Origin: Bacillota bacterium | GTDB lineage: Bacteria; Bacillota; Clostridia; Lachnospirales; Bianqueaceae | Assembly (NCBI GenBank): GCA_017442735.1 | Contig: JAFRZE010000023.1 | Coordinates: 1 to 64,000 of the forward strand | Length of the DNA: 64,000 nucleotides | Direction of reading: 5' to 3' | In this document: in pieces, positions 34,812 through 43,197 of the stretch | How positions within the stretch are numbered: the stretch's first letter is position 1 | Layout: each line of letters begins with the position of its first letter | Made by a program: the position numbers and the translations under genes | The notes under the pieces: generated by a model | The model's database searches: none | What the model saw: the letters and a program-made list of their open reading frames with translations, nothing else | What the model was told of the DNA's origin: nothing

Positions 34812-35935
34812 GACTTGTTCTCCTTTTTCTTTTTCCATTCATCCAACCCGTCAGAGATCTTCTTTCGAAGATCGTCTATCCGGACTTTCATCGCGTATTT
34901 CGGAAGATCCGACAGGGTCTTCTTCGTTGTATCGCTGGCATCTCCCAGTCTTTTCAGGATCGCTTCCAGCCCTTCCCGTCCGCCGGTCTTCAGCGCTTCC
35001 AGGGTATCGGCTCCTCCCGCGGAAAGCGCGCCGAACAGCTCGTCAATAAAGATCGGCCGTTCTTCCTGAGAAATATCTCTGATCCATTCGTCCATAGTCC
35101 GGTTCACGATCAGGCTCTCCGGATCGTGTTCCTCCGAAAGCGCCAGCTTTCCATGATCGATCCCCCAAGTGATCATTGCGTGCTGCAGAAAAGTGAAGGC
35201 CGATGACTGAATGATCCGGGTATCCGTGATCTGTGGCGCGAACAGCTTTCCGACGACACAGAAGCGCGGAACGACCTGCACCGTCTTCGGATCGATCCGT
35301 TCGATCAGCGAGACGTCCATCACTTCCGGACAGAATCCCGGTCCGTCCAGCAGATATAGCCGCTCGACCGCGTCCCACTTTTCATCATCCAGCAGGCAGG
35401 AGGCGTACAACGCCAGATTGCTGCCCTTGGACTGACCGCCGATATACCAGCGCCGCCCGGGATGGATCTTAGCTTTCGCGTATTCCAGTGCCATCTCCTG
35501 CGCTTCTGTCCGGGTGAAGCTGATCATGAAATCCTCTTTCCAGCCCACCAGCGAGCTGTCAGTCCCCCGGTAGGCCAGGAAGGAAAAGTCCTGATCGTCA
35601 TGGAAACAGACCGCCGAGAACTGCAGCGGCGGCTCCGTGCGAAATACATCCCGGTAGTCACTCATCCGAAGATCCCCGAACCGTTTCGACCGAACCGCGG
35701 CAGCCAGAAGCTCTGGATATCCTTCATCCCCGCCGGTGATCATGACTCTGACCTGGTTTTCATCGATCATCTGCTGACAGTCCCGGACCTTATGATCCTC
35801 CGCACCGTCTGAAAAGACAGGCGATAGGTCAAAGTAGGAAAGCGCACAGAAGATCAGCGCGTCCGCGTCGAGAAATCCTGTCATCGAGATAGGAAAATCT
35901 CCCATCCACTGAACATAATCCACCAGCTTATCCAT
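34808..35935 (-). CDS. DUF2974 (Mbeg1-like) alpha/beta-hydrolase
   Basis: A 375-residue protein of the DUF2974 family. The lipase-type core includes [18 protein letters not shown] and [14 protein letters not shown], where the serine of GQSKG is the expected nucleophile, and LYLLDGPGF supplies the Asp strand. The C-terminal ~100 residues are charged and helical. Families with this layout are taken as intracellular lipases or esterases; the substrate is unknown. It overlaps the nucleoside phosphorylase gene by eight bases and the Lys-rich gene by four. Confidence 0.78.
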   Translation of the reverse strand: MDKLVDYVQWMGDFPISMTGFLDADALIFCALSYFDLSPVFSDGAEDHKVRDCQQMIDENQVRVMITGGDEGYPELLAAAVRSKRFGDLRMSDYRDVFRTEPPLQFSAVCFHDDQDFSFLAYRGTDSSLVGWKEDFMISFTRTEAQEMALEYAKAKIHPGRRWYIGGQSKGSNLALYASCLLDDEKWDAVERLYLLDGPGFCPEVMDVSLIERIDPKTVQVVPRFCVVGKLFAPQITDTRIIQSSAFTFLQHAMITWGIDHGKLALSEEHDPESLIVNRTMDEWIRDISQEERPIFIDELFGALSAGGADTLEALKTGGREGLEAILKRLGDASDTTKKTLSDLPKYAMKVRIDDLRKKISDGLDEWKKKKENKS

Positions 35936-36704
35936 GGTTCGTCCTCTCCGCCCGGATCAGGTTCCGGACCGCGCAGATCGCAGTACGGATCGCGATGTCC
36001 GTATCATGGACCTGCGGATTATCCAGTCCGGCTTTCGCCCGTTCCTGATTCGCGCATACCAGGAAGCACGAACCTGCCCGTACGCCCAGACTCGCGGCCG
36101 CGATAAAAAGCGCCGCGGATTCCATCTCCGAAGCCAGCGTTCCCAGCCTCTTCCAGGCTTCCCACTTATTCAACAGTTCATAGCTGACCGGCATTCTCTC
36201 CGGTGCATGCTGACCGTAGAATGAATCCTTGCATTCCACAACGCCGACATAATGCGTGATCCCCAGTTCCCTGGCCGCCGAAACCAGCGCGCCGGTCACT
36301 TCATAGTCCGCTACCGCCGGGAATTCGATCGGTGCGTATTCCTTGCTCGTTCCTTCCATCCGGATCGCGCCGGTCGCGATCACCACATCACCGCCCTTGA
36401 TATCCAGGCGCATGCCACCGCATGTACCGACCCGGATAAAGGTATCGGCGCCGGCCTGTACCAGCTCTTCCATCGCGATCGCCGCGGACGGTCCGCCGAT
36501 GCCGGTGGAAGTGACGCTCACTTTCACACCGTCCAGCGTGCCGGTGTAGGTGATATATTCACGATTGTCCGCGACAAAGACCGGATCGTCGAAATACTGC
36601 GCGATCTTCGCGCAGCGCTTCGGGTCGCCCGGCAGGATCACATACCGTCCGACGTCGCCCTTCGCGATCTGAAGATGATAGAGTTTCTCCGTCCCTTCCG
36701 CCAT
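35928..36704 (-). CDS. udp: Uridine phosphorylase-type nucleoside phosphorylase
   Basis: A 258-residue nucleoside phosphorylase splitting uridine (or another nucleoside) with phosphate. Family motifs: [14 protein letters not shown] at the phosphate site, [24 protein letters not shown], and EMESAALF, with the ribose-binding Glu near residue 195. The Udp-like GDP start and length favour uridine phosphorylase over purine phosphorylase. AGGAGG precedes the start. It sits in a long minus-strand run with D-lactate dehydrogenase upstream and the DUF2974 gene downstream. Confidence 0.88.
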   Translation of the reverse strand: MAEGTEKLYHLQIAKGDVGRYVILPGDPKRCAKIAQYFDDPVFVADNREYITYTGTLDGVKVSVTSTGIGGPSAAIAMEELVQAGADTFIRVGTCGGMRLDIKGGDVVIATGAIRMEGTSKEYAPIEFPAVADYEVTGALVSAARELGITHYVGVVECKDSFYGQHAPERMPVSYELLNKWEAWKRLGTLASEMESAALFIAAASLGVRAGSCFLVCANQERAKAGLDNPQVHDTDIAIRTAICAVRNLIRAERTNHG

Positions 36705-36731
36705 CCTCGTTTCCTCCTTTTGTTCAGTTCC

Positions 36732-37769
36732 TCAGAAGCACCGTTCTTTCCGCGCTTTTTTGCATTTCTCGATATTTCCGCATCGATAGCACAGTTCGTT
36801 ATCTAAAAGACCATCCTTCTCATAATAAGAAAGAATGTTCGCAATCGTCGTATCGGCGATATTCTCCAGTGCCTCTTCCGTCAGAAATGCCTGATGGGAG
36901 GTAACGATCACATTCGGCATGGAGATCAGGCGCGAAAGCAGCTCATCATCCAGAATGTGCCCGGATCGATCCTCAAAGAACACATCCGCCTCTTCTTCAT
37001 ATACATCCAGGCACGCCGCGCCAACCTTTCTTGCGCGAATCCCCGCGAGCAGCGCCTCCGCGTCGATCAGACCGCCGCGGGAAGTATTGAGGATCACTGC
37101 GCCCTTTTTCATCTTCTCAATGGCTTCGGCATTGATCAGATGCCGCGTTTCTTCGGTCAGCGGGCAATGCAGTGAAATAATATCGCTCTGGTCAAACAAT
37201 TCGTCGAGGCTCACATATTCGATCCCGCTTCCCTCGGCCGGAAACCGGTCATAGGCAATCACGCGCATACCGAAACCACGGCAGATGTCGATAAAGATCC
37301 GGCCGATTTTACCGGTCCCAATGACGCCGACCGTCTTACCGTGAAGATCGAATCCCGTGAGTCCGCCAAGCGAAAAGTTGAAATCCCTGGTCCGGTTATA
37401 AGCCTTGTGGATCCGCCGGACCGACGTCAGCAACAGCGCCGCAGTATGTTCCGCGACTGCGTACGGTGAGTAGGCTGGGACATGAACGACATGGACTTTT
37501 CCATATGCATGCCGGATATCCACATTGTTGTACCCAGCGCAGCGTAATGCGATCAATCGGACACCGCCCTCATAAAGCTTATCGATCACAGCCTCATTTA
37601 CTGTATCATTCACGAAAACACAGACCACATCATACCCTTTCGCAAGTTCGGCTGTATCCTCGGTCAGCTTGGTTTCCAGAAACTTGAATGTCAGGCCGGA
37701 ATCCCTTCCTGCCTTCTCAAAGGACTCTTTATCATAGGCCTTCGTATCAAAAAAAGCAACTTTGATCAA
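36732..37769 (-). CDS. ldhA: D-lactate dehydrogenase (D-2-hydroxyacid dehydrogenase family)
   Basis: A 345-residue NAD-dependent enzyme reducing pyruvate to D-lactate. The NAD fold has GVIGTGKIGRIFIDI, the catalytic Arg is in LNTSRGGLID, the Glu in the LDVYEEE segment, and the acid-base His in TSHQAFLTEEA. VDIRHAYGKVHVV and the LdhA-like length favour D-lactate over other acids. The last 20 residues are unusually Cys-rich (CYRCGNIEKCKK). Translation starts at TTG with GGAGG eight bases before it. Confidence 0.85.
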   Translation of the reverse strand: MIKVAFFDTKAYDKESFEKAGRDSGLTFKFLETKLTEDTAELAKGYDVVCVFVNDTVNEAVIDKLYEGGVRLIALRCAGYNNVDIRHAYGKVHVVHVPAYSPYAVAEHTAALLLTSVRRIHKAYNRTRDFNFSLGGLTGFDLHGKTVGVIGTGKIGRIFIDICRGFGMRVIAYDRFPAEGSGIEYVSLDELFDQSDIISLHCPLTEETRHLINAEAIEKMKKGAVILNTSRGGLIDAEALLAGIRARKVGAACLDVYEEEADVFFEDRSGHILDDELLSRLISMPNVIVTSHQAFLTEEALENIADTTIANILSYYEKDGLLDNELCYRCGNIEKCKKARKERCF

Positions 37770-37802
37770 TGATAATACCTCCGGATTTCAGTTCCAACCG
37801 GA

Positions 37803-38954
37803 TCAGTGTGTGATGACCCAGTCGATGTATTCGAATTCATCCATGCCGGGCGGCGGTTCGTCGTCCCGGTATTCCTTGCTGCGGCGAAGCTGCTCCCGGT
37901 GTTTCTTAAACTTTTTGATCCGTTTATCCATCCCGGCCATCAGGCCATCGGCCAGACTGGCGAATCCCTGCGCGTTCGCCCGGCAGGCCGTTCCGAGCAG
38001 CTGTTTCAGACAGATATGGAACAGGCCGTTCCGGCAGACGCCCTGCAGGCAGAAATTCCGGAAACGGACCAGCTCCGGCAGTTCACAGCCTTCCGGAAAA
38101 ACTTCACCCATCAGCTGCCGGTAGATCGGTTTCTCGATCTCGTTCTCTTCTTCCAGTCGAAATCCTTCGGCAAAGATGATCTCACGGCTCGTTCGGTCGC
38201 ATACGAACTGCCTGAACAGGATCCGTGCCTGCACTTTCTGCAGTTCTGTCAACGAGCAGGTCTCATCCAGTTCCTTCAGGGCAAATTCCGTCATGTCCCT
38301 GAGTTCATCCGTCCAGACGCGAATGGCCTCCTGCCTGTGAAGTGCTTCTCTCTTCGCGGCTTCTTCTTTTTCACGGGCTTTCCGCTTCTCTTCTATTTTC
38401 TTTTGTTCGTCCAGCCATGCGATCAGGATATCCATGCTTTCTTCCGGCATACAGAAACGTTCCCGGTTGTAGCGGATCTCTTCGCGCACTTCATCCAGAT
38501 CGAACCACTGTACTTCGTCTATTTCCGACTTCTGCAGGACGAGATCCCGGATCCATACGTGCTCCTGATAGATATAGACAAAGGTCACTTCATTGTCCCG
38601 GAAGGGTTTCCCGTGAAAGACCATTTCATACTCGTTCAGGAATTTCCCTATGTAGGTAAGCTCCTCCGGTTCCGCGCTGATGCTCAGTTCCTCTTCCATC
38701 TCCCGAATGGCCGAAGGCACGGGTTCACATCCGGCCGGAATATGTCCGGCTGACGAAGTATCATAAAACCCGGGGAATGAGTCCTTTTCCTGACTGCGCT
38801 TCTGCAGCAGGATCTGCATCTTTTCTCCCCGGAAATTCCGTACGATCCATACATGGGCGGTCCGGTGCCGGATCCCTCTTTGATGCGCCTCTTCACGGCT
38901 CACTGTTTCGCCGGTCGGCTGTCCGTTTTCGTCAACGATATCCAGATATTCCAT
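37803..38954 (-). CDS. Nudix hydrolase with unknown C-terminal domain
   Basis: A 383-residue protein. Residues 1-170 are a Nudix domain of the isopentenyl-diphosphate-isomerase-like/YfcD type, opening with EYLDIVDENGQPTGE; the Nudix box runs from GHIPAGCEP to REMEEELSI. A charged coiled-coil (about 178-200, KKIEEKRKAREKEEAAKRE) joins it to a ~180-residue C-terminal domain with several Cys residues that I do not recognise. Its start overlaps the metK stop by one base. Substrate unknown, possibly a housekeeping diphosphate. Confidence 0.8.
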   Translation of the reverse strand: MEYLDIVDENGQPTGETVSREEAHQRGIRHRTAHVWIVRNFRGEKMQILLQKRSQEKDSFPGFYDTSSAGHIPAGCEPVPSAIREMEEELSISAEPEELTYIGKFLNEYEMVFHGKPFRDNEVTFVYIYQEHVWIRDLVLQKSEIDEVQWFDLDEVREEIRYNRERFCMPEESMDILIAWLDEQKKIEEKRKAREKEEAAKREALHRQEAIRVWTDELRDMTEFALKELDETCSLTELQKVQARILFRQFVCDRTSREIIFAEGFRLEEENEIEKPIYRQLMGEVFPEGCELPELVRFRNFCLQGVCRNGLFHICLKQLLGTACRANAQGFASLADGLMAGMDKRIKKFKKHREQLRRSKEYRDDEPPPGMDEFEYIDWVITH

Positions 38955-40132
38955 CAGATCTCTGCTTTCAGTTCATCTACTTTATCCAGTCGCTCCCACG
39001 GAAGATCCAGGTCCATCCTTCCGAAGTGTCCGTACGCGGCCGTCTGGCGGTAGATCGGCCGTCTCAGATCCAGCTTGTCGATGATCGCCGCCGGTCTGAA
39101 ATCAAAGTGACGACTCACGATCTCCACCATCTTCTCATCCGGCACTTTTCCGGTCCCGAAGGTGTCCACCATGATCGAAACGGGACGGGCTACGCCGATG
39201 GCGTATGCCAGCTGGATCTGGCACCGTTCGCACAGTCCCGCCGCCACCAGGTTTTTCGCCGTGTACCGTGCCGCGTAGCAGGCCGAACGGTCGACTTTCG
39301 TGGGATCTTTGCCGGAGAAAGCACCGCCGCCGTGACGCGCGGCGCCGCCATAGGTATCCACAATGATCTTCCGACCGGTCAGACCGGTATCTCCCTGCGG
39401 TCCGCCGATCACGAACCGCCCCGTCGGGTTGATAAAGAATTTCGTGTCGCTGTCCAGATACTCGGCCGGAATCACAGCGCGGATCACCTTTTCGAGGATA
39501 TCGCGGCGCAATATCTCCTGGGAAACATCCGGGTCGTGCTGGGTGGAGAGGACGACGGTATCGATCCGCCTGACTTTTCCATCCACATATTCCACCGTGA
39601 CCTGGCTCTTGCCGTCAGGACGAAGGTATGAAAGCTCGCCGCTTTTTCTCACTTCTGCCAGTCTGCGGCAGAGTTTGTGCGCCATGGTAATGGCCAACGG
39701 CATATATTCCGGCGTCTCACTGCAGGCATAGCCGAACATCAGGCCCTGATCGCCGGCGCCGGTCTTTTCGTAGAGGTCTTCGCGCGCTCCCTGCTGATAC
39801 GCGTAGGATGCGTCCACGCCCATCGCGATATCTGGCGACTGCTCGTCAATGGAGGTGATCACCGCGCAGGTGTCCCCGTCGAACCCGTAATCCGAGCGGG
39901 TATAGCCGATCTCGTTGACGACGTTTCGGACGATCCGCGGGATGTCCGCGTAGGCTTCTGTCGTGATCTCGCCCATGACTGTGACCATACCGGTCGTGGC
40001 CGTCGTTTCGCACGCGACGCGGCTCTTGGGGTCCGCCGCGAGCAGCGCGTCGAGGATCGCGTCCGAGATCTGGTCGCAGATCTTATCCGGATGCCCTTCT
40101 GTTACCGATTCCGATGTAAATAAATATCTCAA
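38954..40132 (-). CDS. metK: S-adenosylmethionine synthetase
   Basis: A 392-residue methionine adenosyltransferase making S-adenosylmethionine from methionine and ATP. Signatures: [20 protein letters not shown] at the start, [12 protein letters not shown] near 115, and [17 protein letters not shown] near 258 (phosphate loop). The start is best placed at a TTG at 40132, nine bases after AAAGGA; this gives the canonical N-terminus MRYLFTSES. Upstream in-frame codons encode an unusual extension. I see no SAM riboswitch upstream. The neighbouring 650-residue gene is divergent. Confidence 0.96.
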   Translation of the reverse strand: MRYLFTSESVTEGHPDKICDQISDAILDALLAADPKSRVACETTATTGMVTVMGEITTEAYADIPRIVRNVVNEIGYTRSDYGFDGDTCAVITSIDEQSPDIAMGVDASYAYQQGAREDLYEKTGAGDQGLMFGYACSETPEYMPLAITMAHKLCRRLAEVRKSGELSYLRPDGKSQVTVEYVDGKVRRIDTVVLSTQHDPDVSQEILRRDILEKVIRAVIPAEYLDSDTKFFINPTGRFVIGGPQGDTGLTGRKIIVDTYGGAARHGGGAFSGKDPTKVDRSACYAARYTAKNLVAAGLCERCQIQLAYAIGVARPVSIMVDTFGTGKVPDEKMVEIVSRHFDFRPAAIIDKLDLRRPIYRQTAAYGHFGRMDLDLPWERLDKVDELKAEI

Positions 40133-40266
40133 TTTGTTCAATCCTTTCACTTTCCATCGGCCTGCCCGAGGCAAAGCCGTTCTAGCCTTTCCATTCTACC
40201 ATAATCCGTCCATGATTTCAGCAGAAAGTTTTTTATGCCACCTTTATGCCTGATTGGCCAAAAGTC

Positions 40267-40294
40267 TTGAAAACCCGAAGAAATGCTGTATGAT
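40267..40294 (+). promoter_or_regulatory. Promoter of the 650-residue gene, TTGAAA-16-TATGAT
   Basis: TTGAAA at 40267-40272 and TATGAT at 40289-40294 with 16 bp spacing, 40 bp before the ATG at 40335. Confidence 0.55.
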
Positions 40295-40334
40295 ATACAT
40301 ATCAGAATTAAATTTCCCGAAAGGATCATATATC

Positions 40335-42287
40335 ATGCCAAGATTAGAACAGATCGTAGCCCATATCGCCAATCAGTCCGGCGCCCAGGATCAGGGCCAG
40401 GACGTACAGAAGATCAACGCATATTTAAACACCCTTACCGCCCGCTACCAGGACCTTTCAGCCAGAGAAGACGACGAAGATTTCTCTCCCAATGAGGAAG
40501 CCGAGCTGAAACTGGTCGAGTATCTCCAGAATAAAACACAGGAATTCTTAGAGAAAGAACGCGAGCTCAAAGAAGCTCTCGACGCTCAGCCCAGAAATCA
40601 GGAAGCGATCCGCAGCGCCATGCGCGGCGCCATGCAGGCTTCTAACGAACTGGACAATATGTATACCCAGCTGAAGGACGTATATCCCAATTCTCCCGCC
40701 GTCACCGGTTCCGCCGAGTTTGATGCCTTATGGCAGACCGAGACCTTTGAAGATGCCGCCGAGACCCTGACGGATATCGGCAATTACCGCCGCAGCCGTG
40801 TAGCGCAGGATATTGAAGAAGGTGCTCCGGAAGATCTGTTTCGCGGACGTCAGAGAGAATACCGCCGCGGCGAACGTCATCAGTACTTTTCCGCGCTCAA
40901 TGATCCGTCCGATTATATCGACGAAAATGCCGAGCCGGAAGAATGTTCCATTATTTCCATGGAAGACCTGCAGGGCAAAAAGCGGACCGCCTACGGTGCA
41001 CTGGATGTACCGACCTCTGTCACCCTGCTTTCCTCACAGCTTCAGGTGGCCGGCCGTCTTATGAAGACCAAAGTCAGCAGAGATCCGGATCTCTCGGATG
41101 AGGATAATGAAATCTATCAGAAGGTAGGAGATAAACTGAACGAATACAGCGCCGCCCTCAATAATCTCGTTCACGTAGATCCGAAAGAAGAGCCGGAGCG
41201 TTATGCGCAGAATCTGAAGAAGGTCTCCACGCTGCCCGCTTTTCTCGGTCAGAGAAATCTGCAGAATCACCAGACCAACTACAAACTGATCGCGAATGTC
41301 CTCGATGAGCCCATCAGCAACTCCAGCAGCCGGCTCCTGGACAACGCGCTCGACGGGACCTCGAACTTCTTACAGATGGATCTGAACGTCCGCCATCTGA
41401 ATCCCGACTTTGATCCCATCAGAACTCCCGGCAAAGAGCCGGAAGCCGGATCAGCCGATGATCCGATCCTTTCCACCAAAGATGGTGATTATTTCTTTTC
41501 CGAGAACCCGAAGGAAGATCTCGCCAAGGGTCTTGCCGAGACGACTTTCCGTGTGCAGAACCCCAACGCGAATCCTTCCGAAGCGCAGCTGAAAAAGCGC
41601 GCGGCTCAGATCAAGGAAATGCCGATGTTCGTTCAGCTCTCCAAGAATCCGGCCCGGATGGAAAAGATCCTCCGCTCTAAAGACTTCACCCGCACCATGC
41701 AGTCCTTTGTTTCTCCGTTCAGCACCTGCACCACTGCCAGGAAAAAAGAAACGCTCGAGAAGCTGAAGATGCTGAAAGAGGCCGGCACGTTCGACTCCAA
41801 GCAGAATCGCTCCTCCAAATGGTGCAACCTGATGGACAGCCTGGACGCCATCGACACCAGCGATCCTGAAACCTATGACCGTCAGCTGCAGTCGATCTTC
41901 GACAAAACCGAGATCTATCAGAAAGGAAAGAAAGCCCTCGGCCGCGATGAAGGCGTCAACCGCCGGTTCGGTCAGAGTGTCAACATTCTCGGCGTCCTCG
42001 CGCAGGCCGGCGATGCCCCCAAGGATCGCTGCAACGTTCTCGTAGACCGGACCAACTACGTCCGTACCCGCTGGGGAAGAACGCAGCCCACGATCTCTCT
42101 TGCCGCGAGCACACTGCCTATGGTAGACAAGATCAACAAGGATTACAACGAGATCAAAGTCGCTGAGAAAGACCTCTACAAGCGTCATCAGCTGAAGAAT
42201 AACCAGCTCTTCCCCGACTACGGTCTGCTCCAGGCTCTGCCCGACGAAACCATCAAAAAGCAGCCCGAAAGAAATCTGAACATCTGA
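40335..42287 (+). CDS. Large soluble protein of unknown function, 650 residues
   Basis: A 650-residue protein with no signal peptide, transmembrane helix or recognised domain. It is rich in charged helices; residues 1-110 look like a coiled-coil (MPRLEQIVAHIANQ onwards, with KTQEFLEKERELKEAL). The middle has many Asp/Glu/Pro linkers; the C-terminal third is basic with two possible zinc-like Cys (FSTCTTARKK and SSKWCNLMD). It has its own promoter, an AAAGG site before ATG 40335, and a strong terminator, so it is a single-gene unit. Function unknown. Confidence 0.7.
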   Translation: MPRLEQIVAHIANQSGAQDQGQDVQKINAYLNTLTARYQDLSAREDDEDFSPNEEAELKLVEYLQNKTQEFLEKERELKEALDAQPRNQEAIRSAMRGAMQASNELDNMYTQLKDVYPNSPAVTGSAEFDALWQTETFEDAAETLTDIGNYRRSRVAQDIEEGAPEDLFRGRQREYRRGERHQYFSALNDPSDYIDENAEPEECSIISMEDLQGKKRTAYGALDVPTSVTLLSSQLQVAGRLMKTKVSRDPDLSDEDNEIYQKVGDKLNEYSAALNNLVHVDPKEEPERYAQNLKKVSTLPAFLGQRNLQNHQTNYKLIANVLDEPISNSSSRLLDNALDGTSNFLQMDLNVRHLNPDFDPIRTPGKEPEAGSADDPILSTKDGDYFFSENPKEDLAKGLAETTFRVQNPNANPSEAQLKKRAAQIKEMPMFVQLSKNPARMEKILRSKDFTRTMQSFVSPFSTCTTARKKETLEKLKMLKEAGTFDSKQNRSSKWCNLMDSLDAIDTSDPETYDRQLQSIFDKTEIYQKGKKALGRDEGVNRRFGQSVNILGVLAQAGDAPKDRCNVLVDRTNYVRTRWGRTQPTISLAASTLPMVDKINKDYNEIKVAEKDLYKRHQLKNNQLFPDYGLLQALPDETIKKQPERNLNI

Positions 42288-42310
42288 TCTTCCTGTCCCG
42301 TATAACAGAC

Positions 42311-42351
42311 GAGGGACTGTAGCAAAAAAGATTTGCTACGTCCCTCTTTTT
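42311..42351 (+). terminator. Intrinsic terminator after the 650-residue gene
   Basis: GAGGGAC-T-GTAGCAAA and TTTGCTACGTCCCTC pair with one bulged base, followed by TTTTT. The 5' arm is also the terminal repeat of the element that follows, and the same hairpin type follows the GH32 gene at the window start. Confidence 0.8.
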
Positions 42352-42774
42352 CCTTCTCCAGGTTGCAATTCACTGTGATGAAACGATTCTGTAAGCCTTT
42401 TGGGGCGTTTAGCTTTTATTCTTCTTCCGTCGTCCAAAATTGCCTGTGTTTTTTGGATAAGATATCGCCCTGACGAGCTATCTTATCTAAGAATTGGAAA
42501 AGCTAGTCTTTAAAAATCACTTCTTCGCCCAAACGAGTCGTCAGATCATTGAAATCTCTGGGCCAGATGCCAGTCAAGAGGCTCTTCTCGCCCAGGATTT
42601 AGAAAGGATAACTCCTCAAGTTGATCAGCCGCCCAATAATGCAAAAATGTACTGGGCGGCGAATCCTGAAAATGCACTAAACGCACCAAAGGCTTGGGGC
42701 AGATAAGGAAAAACATGAGAATATGCCCAATCTTTTCCCAAGTGAAATCGGAGAAGCTTTTTGCTACAGTCCCT
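42312..42774. repeat. Degenerate insertion-like element with 17-bp inverted ends
   Basis: A 463-bp AT-richer segment bounded by AGGGACTGTAGCAAAAA (42312-42328) and its exact reverse complement (42758-42774). No intact transposase is present. On the minus strand a fragment (YLIQKTQAIL, then KAKRPK) matches the reading at bases 1-107 of the window. A plus-strand frame of 70 codons at 42494-42706 has no ribosome binding site and is probably not a gene. The right end supplies the last codons of the DNPH1-like gene. Probably a decayed insertion sequence or MITE; no target duplication is obvious. Confidence 0.6.
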
Positions 42775-43186
42775 TTTTCAGGATCGTGTCCAGCAGAGGA
42801 TAGATCTCCTCTTCTGTTTCGTACGGATAGACTTTAAAATACGGATCGCCGGTCAGCATGGCGGAAAGCTGAGTCTTGGTCCGGTCATAGAAAAGATAGC
42901 AGGGAACGCCGATCTTCTCCGCGTAGGCCAGCTCATAACCGACGCCCAGCGACGGGCAGGTGCATTCGCCGATCAGCAGGTCGCTTTCCCGAAGCCAGCC
43001 CGTATCCTGCTGGTAGATCTCGACATCCTTGTTCCTGCCCTGTTCCAGAAGGTTCAGTTCCGGATGTCCGACATGTTCGGTCAGTACGATATCCGTCCGC
43101 TGGATATATTCGATCATTCGCTGATACAGTCCGGCGTCCACTCTTCCGCCCCGGATGGATCCGGCGAAATATACTTTCTGATTCAT
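42764..43186 (-). CDS. DNPH1/RCL-like 2'-deoxynucleoside 5'-monophosphate N-glycosidase
   Basis: A 140-residue protein of the nucleoside 2-deoxyribosyltransferase superfamily. KVYFAGSIRGGRVD, VLTEHVG, WLRESDLLIGECTCPSLGVGYELAYA and LSAML match the DNPH1 (RCL) pattern, with the catalytic Glu of GYE at residue 85. DNPH1 cleaves the glycosidic bond of (modified) deoxynucleotides. AAGGAG precedes the ATG at 43186, 11 bp after the TIR gene stop, so they form an operon. The final GL-stop is written by the inverted end of the adjoining element, so the native C-terminus has been changed. Confidence 0.82.
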   Translation of the reverse strand: MNQKVYFAGSIRGGRVDAGLYQRMIEYIQRTDIVLTEHVGHPELNLLEQGRNKDVEIYQQDTGWLRESDLLIGECTCPSLGVGYELAYAEKIGVPCYLFYDRTKTQLSAMLTGDPYFKVYPYETEEEIYPLLDTILKKGL

Positions 43187-43197
43187 GTCTTCTCCTT

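Noticed and set aside
40133-40260. SAM riboswitch before metK
   Set aside because: Only ~120 bases separate metK from the divergent gene, and neither the conserved SAM-I core nor a terminator is visible; only a small hairpin at ~40150-40171.
42494-42706. 70-codon frame inside the repeat element
   Set aside because: No ribosome site, AT-rich, lies within a decayed element, and the minus-strand trace matches the other copy better.
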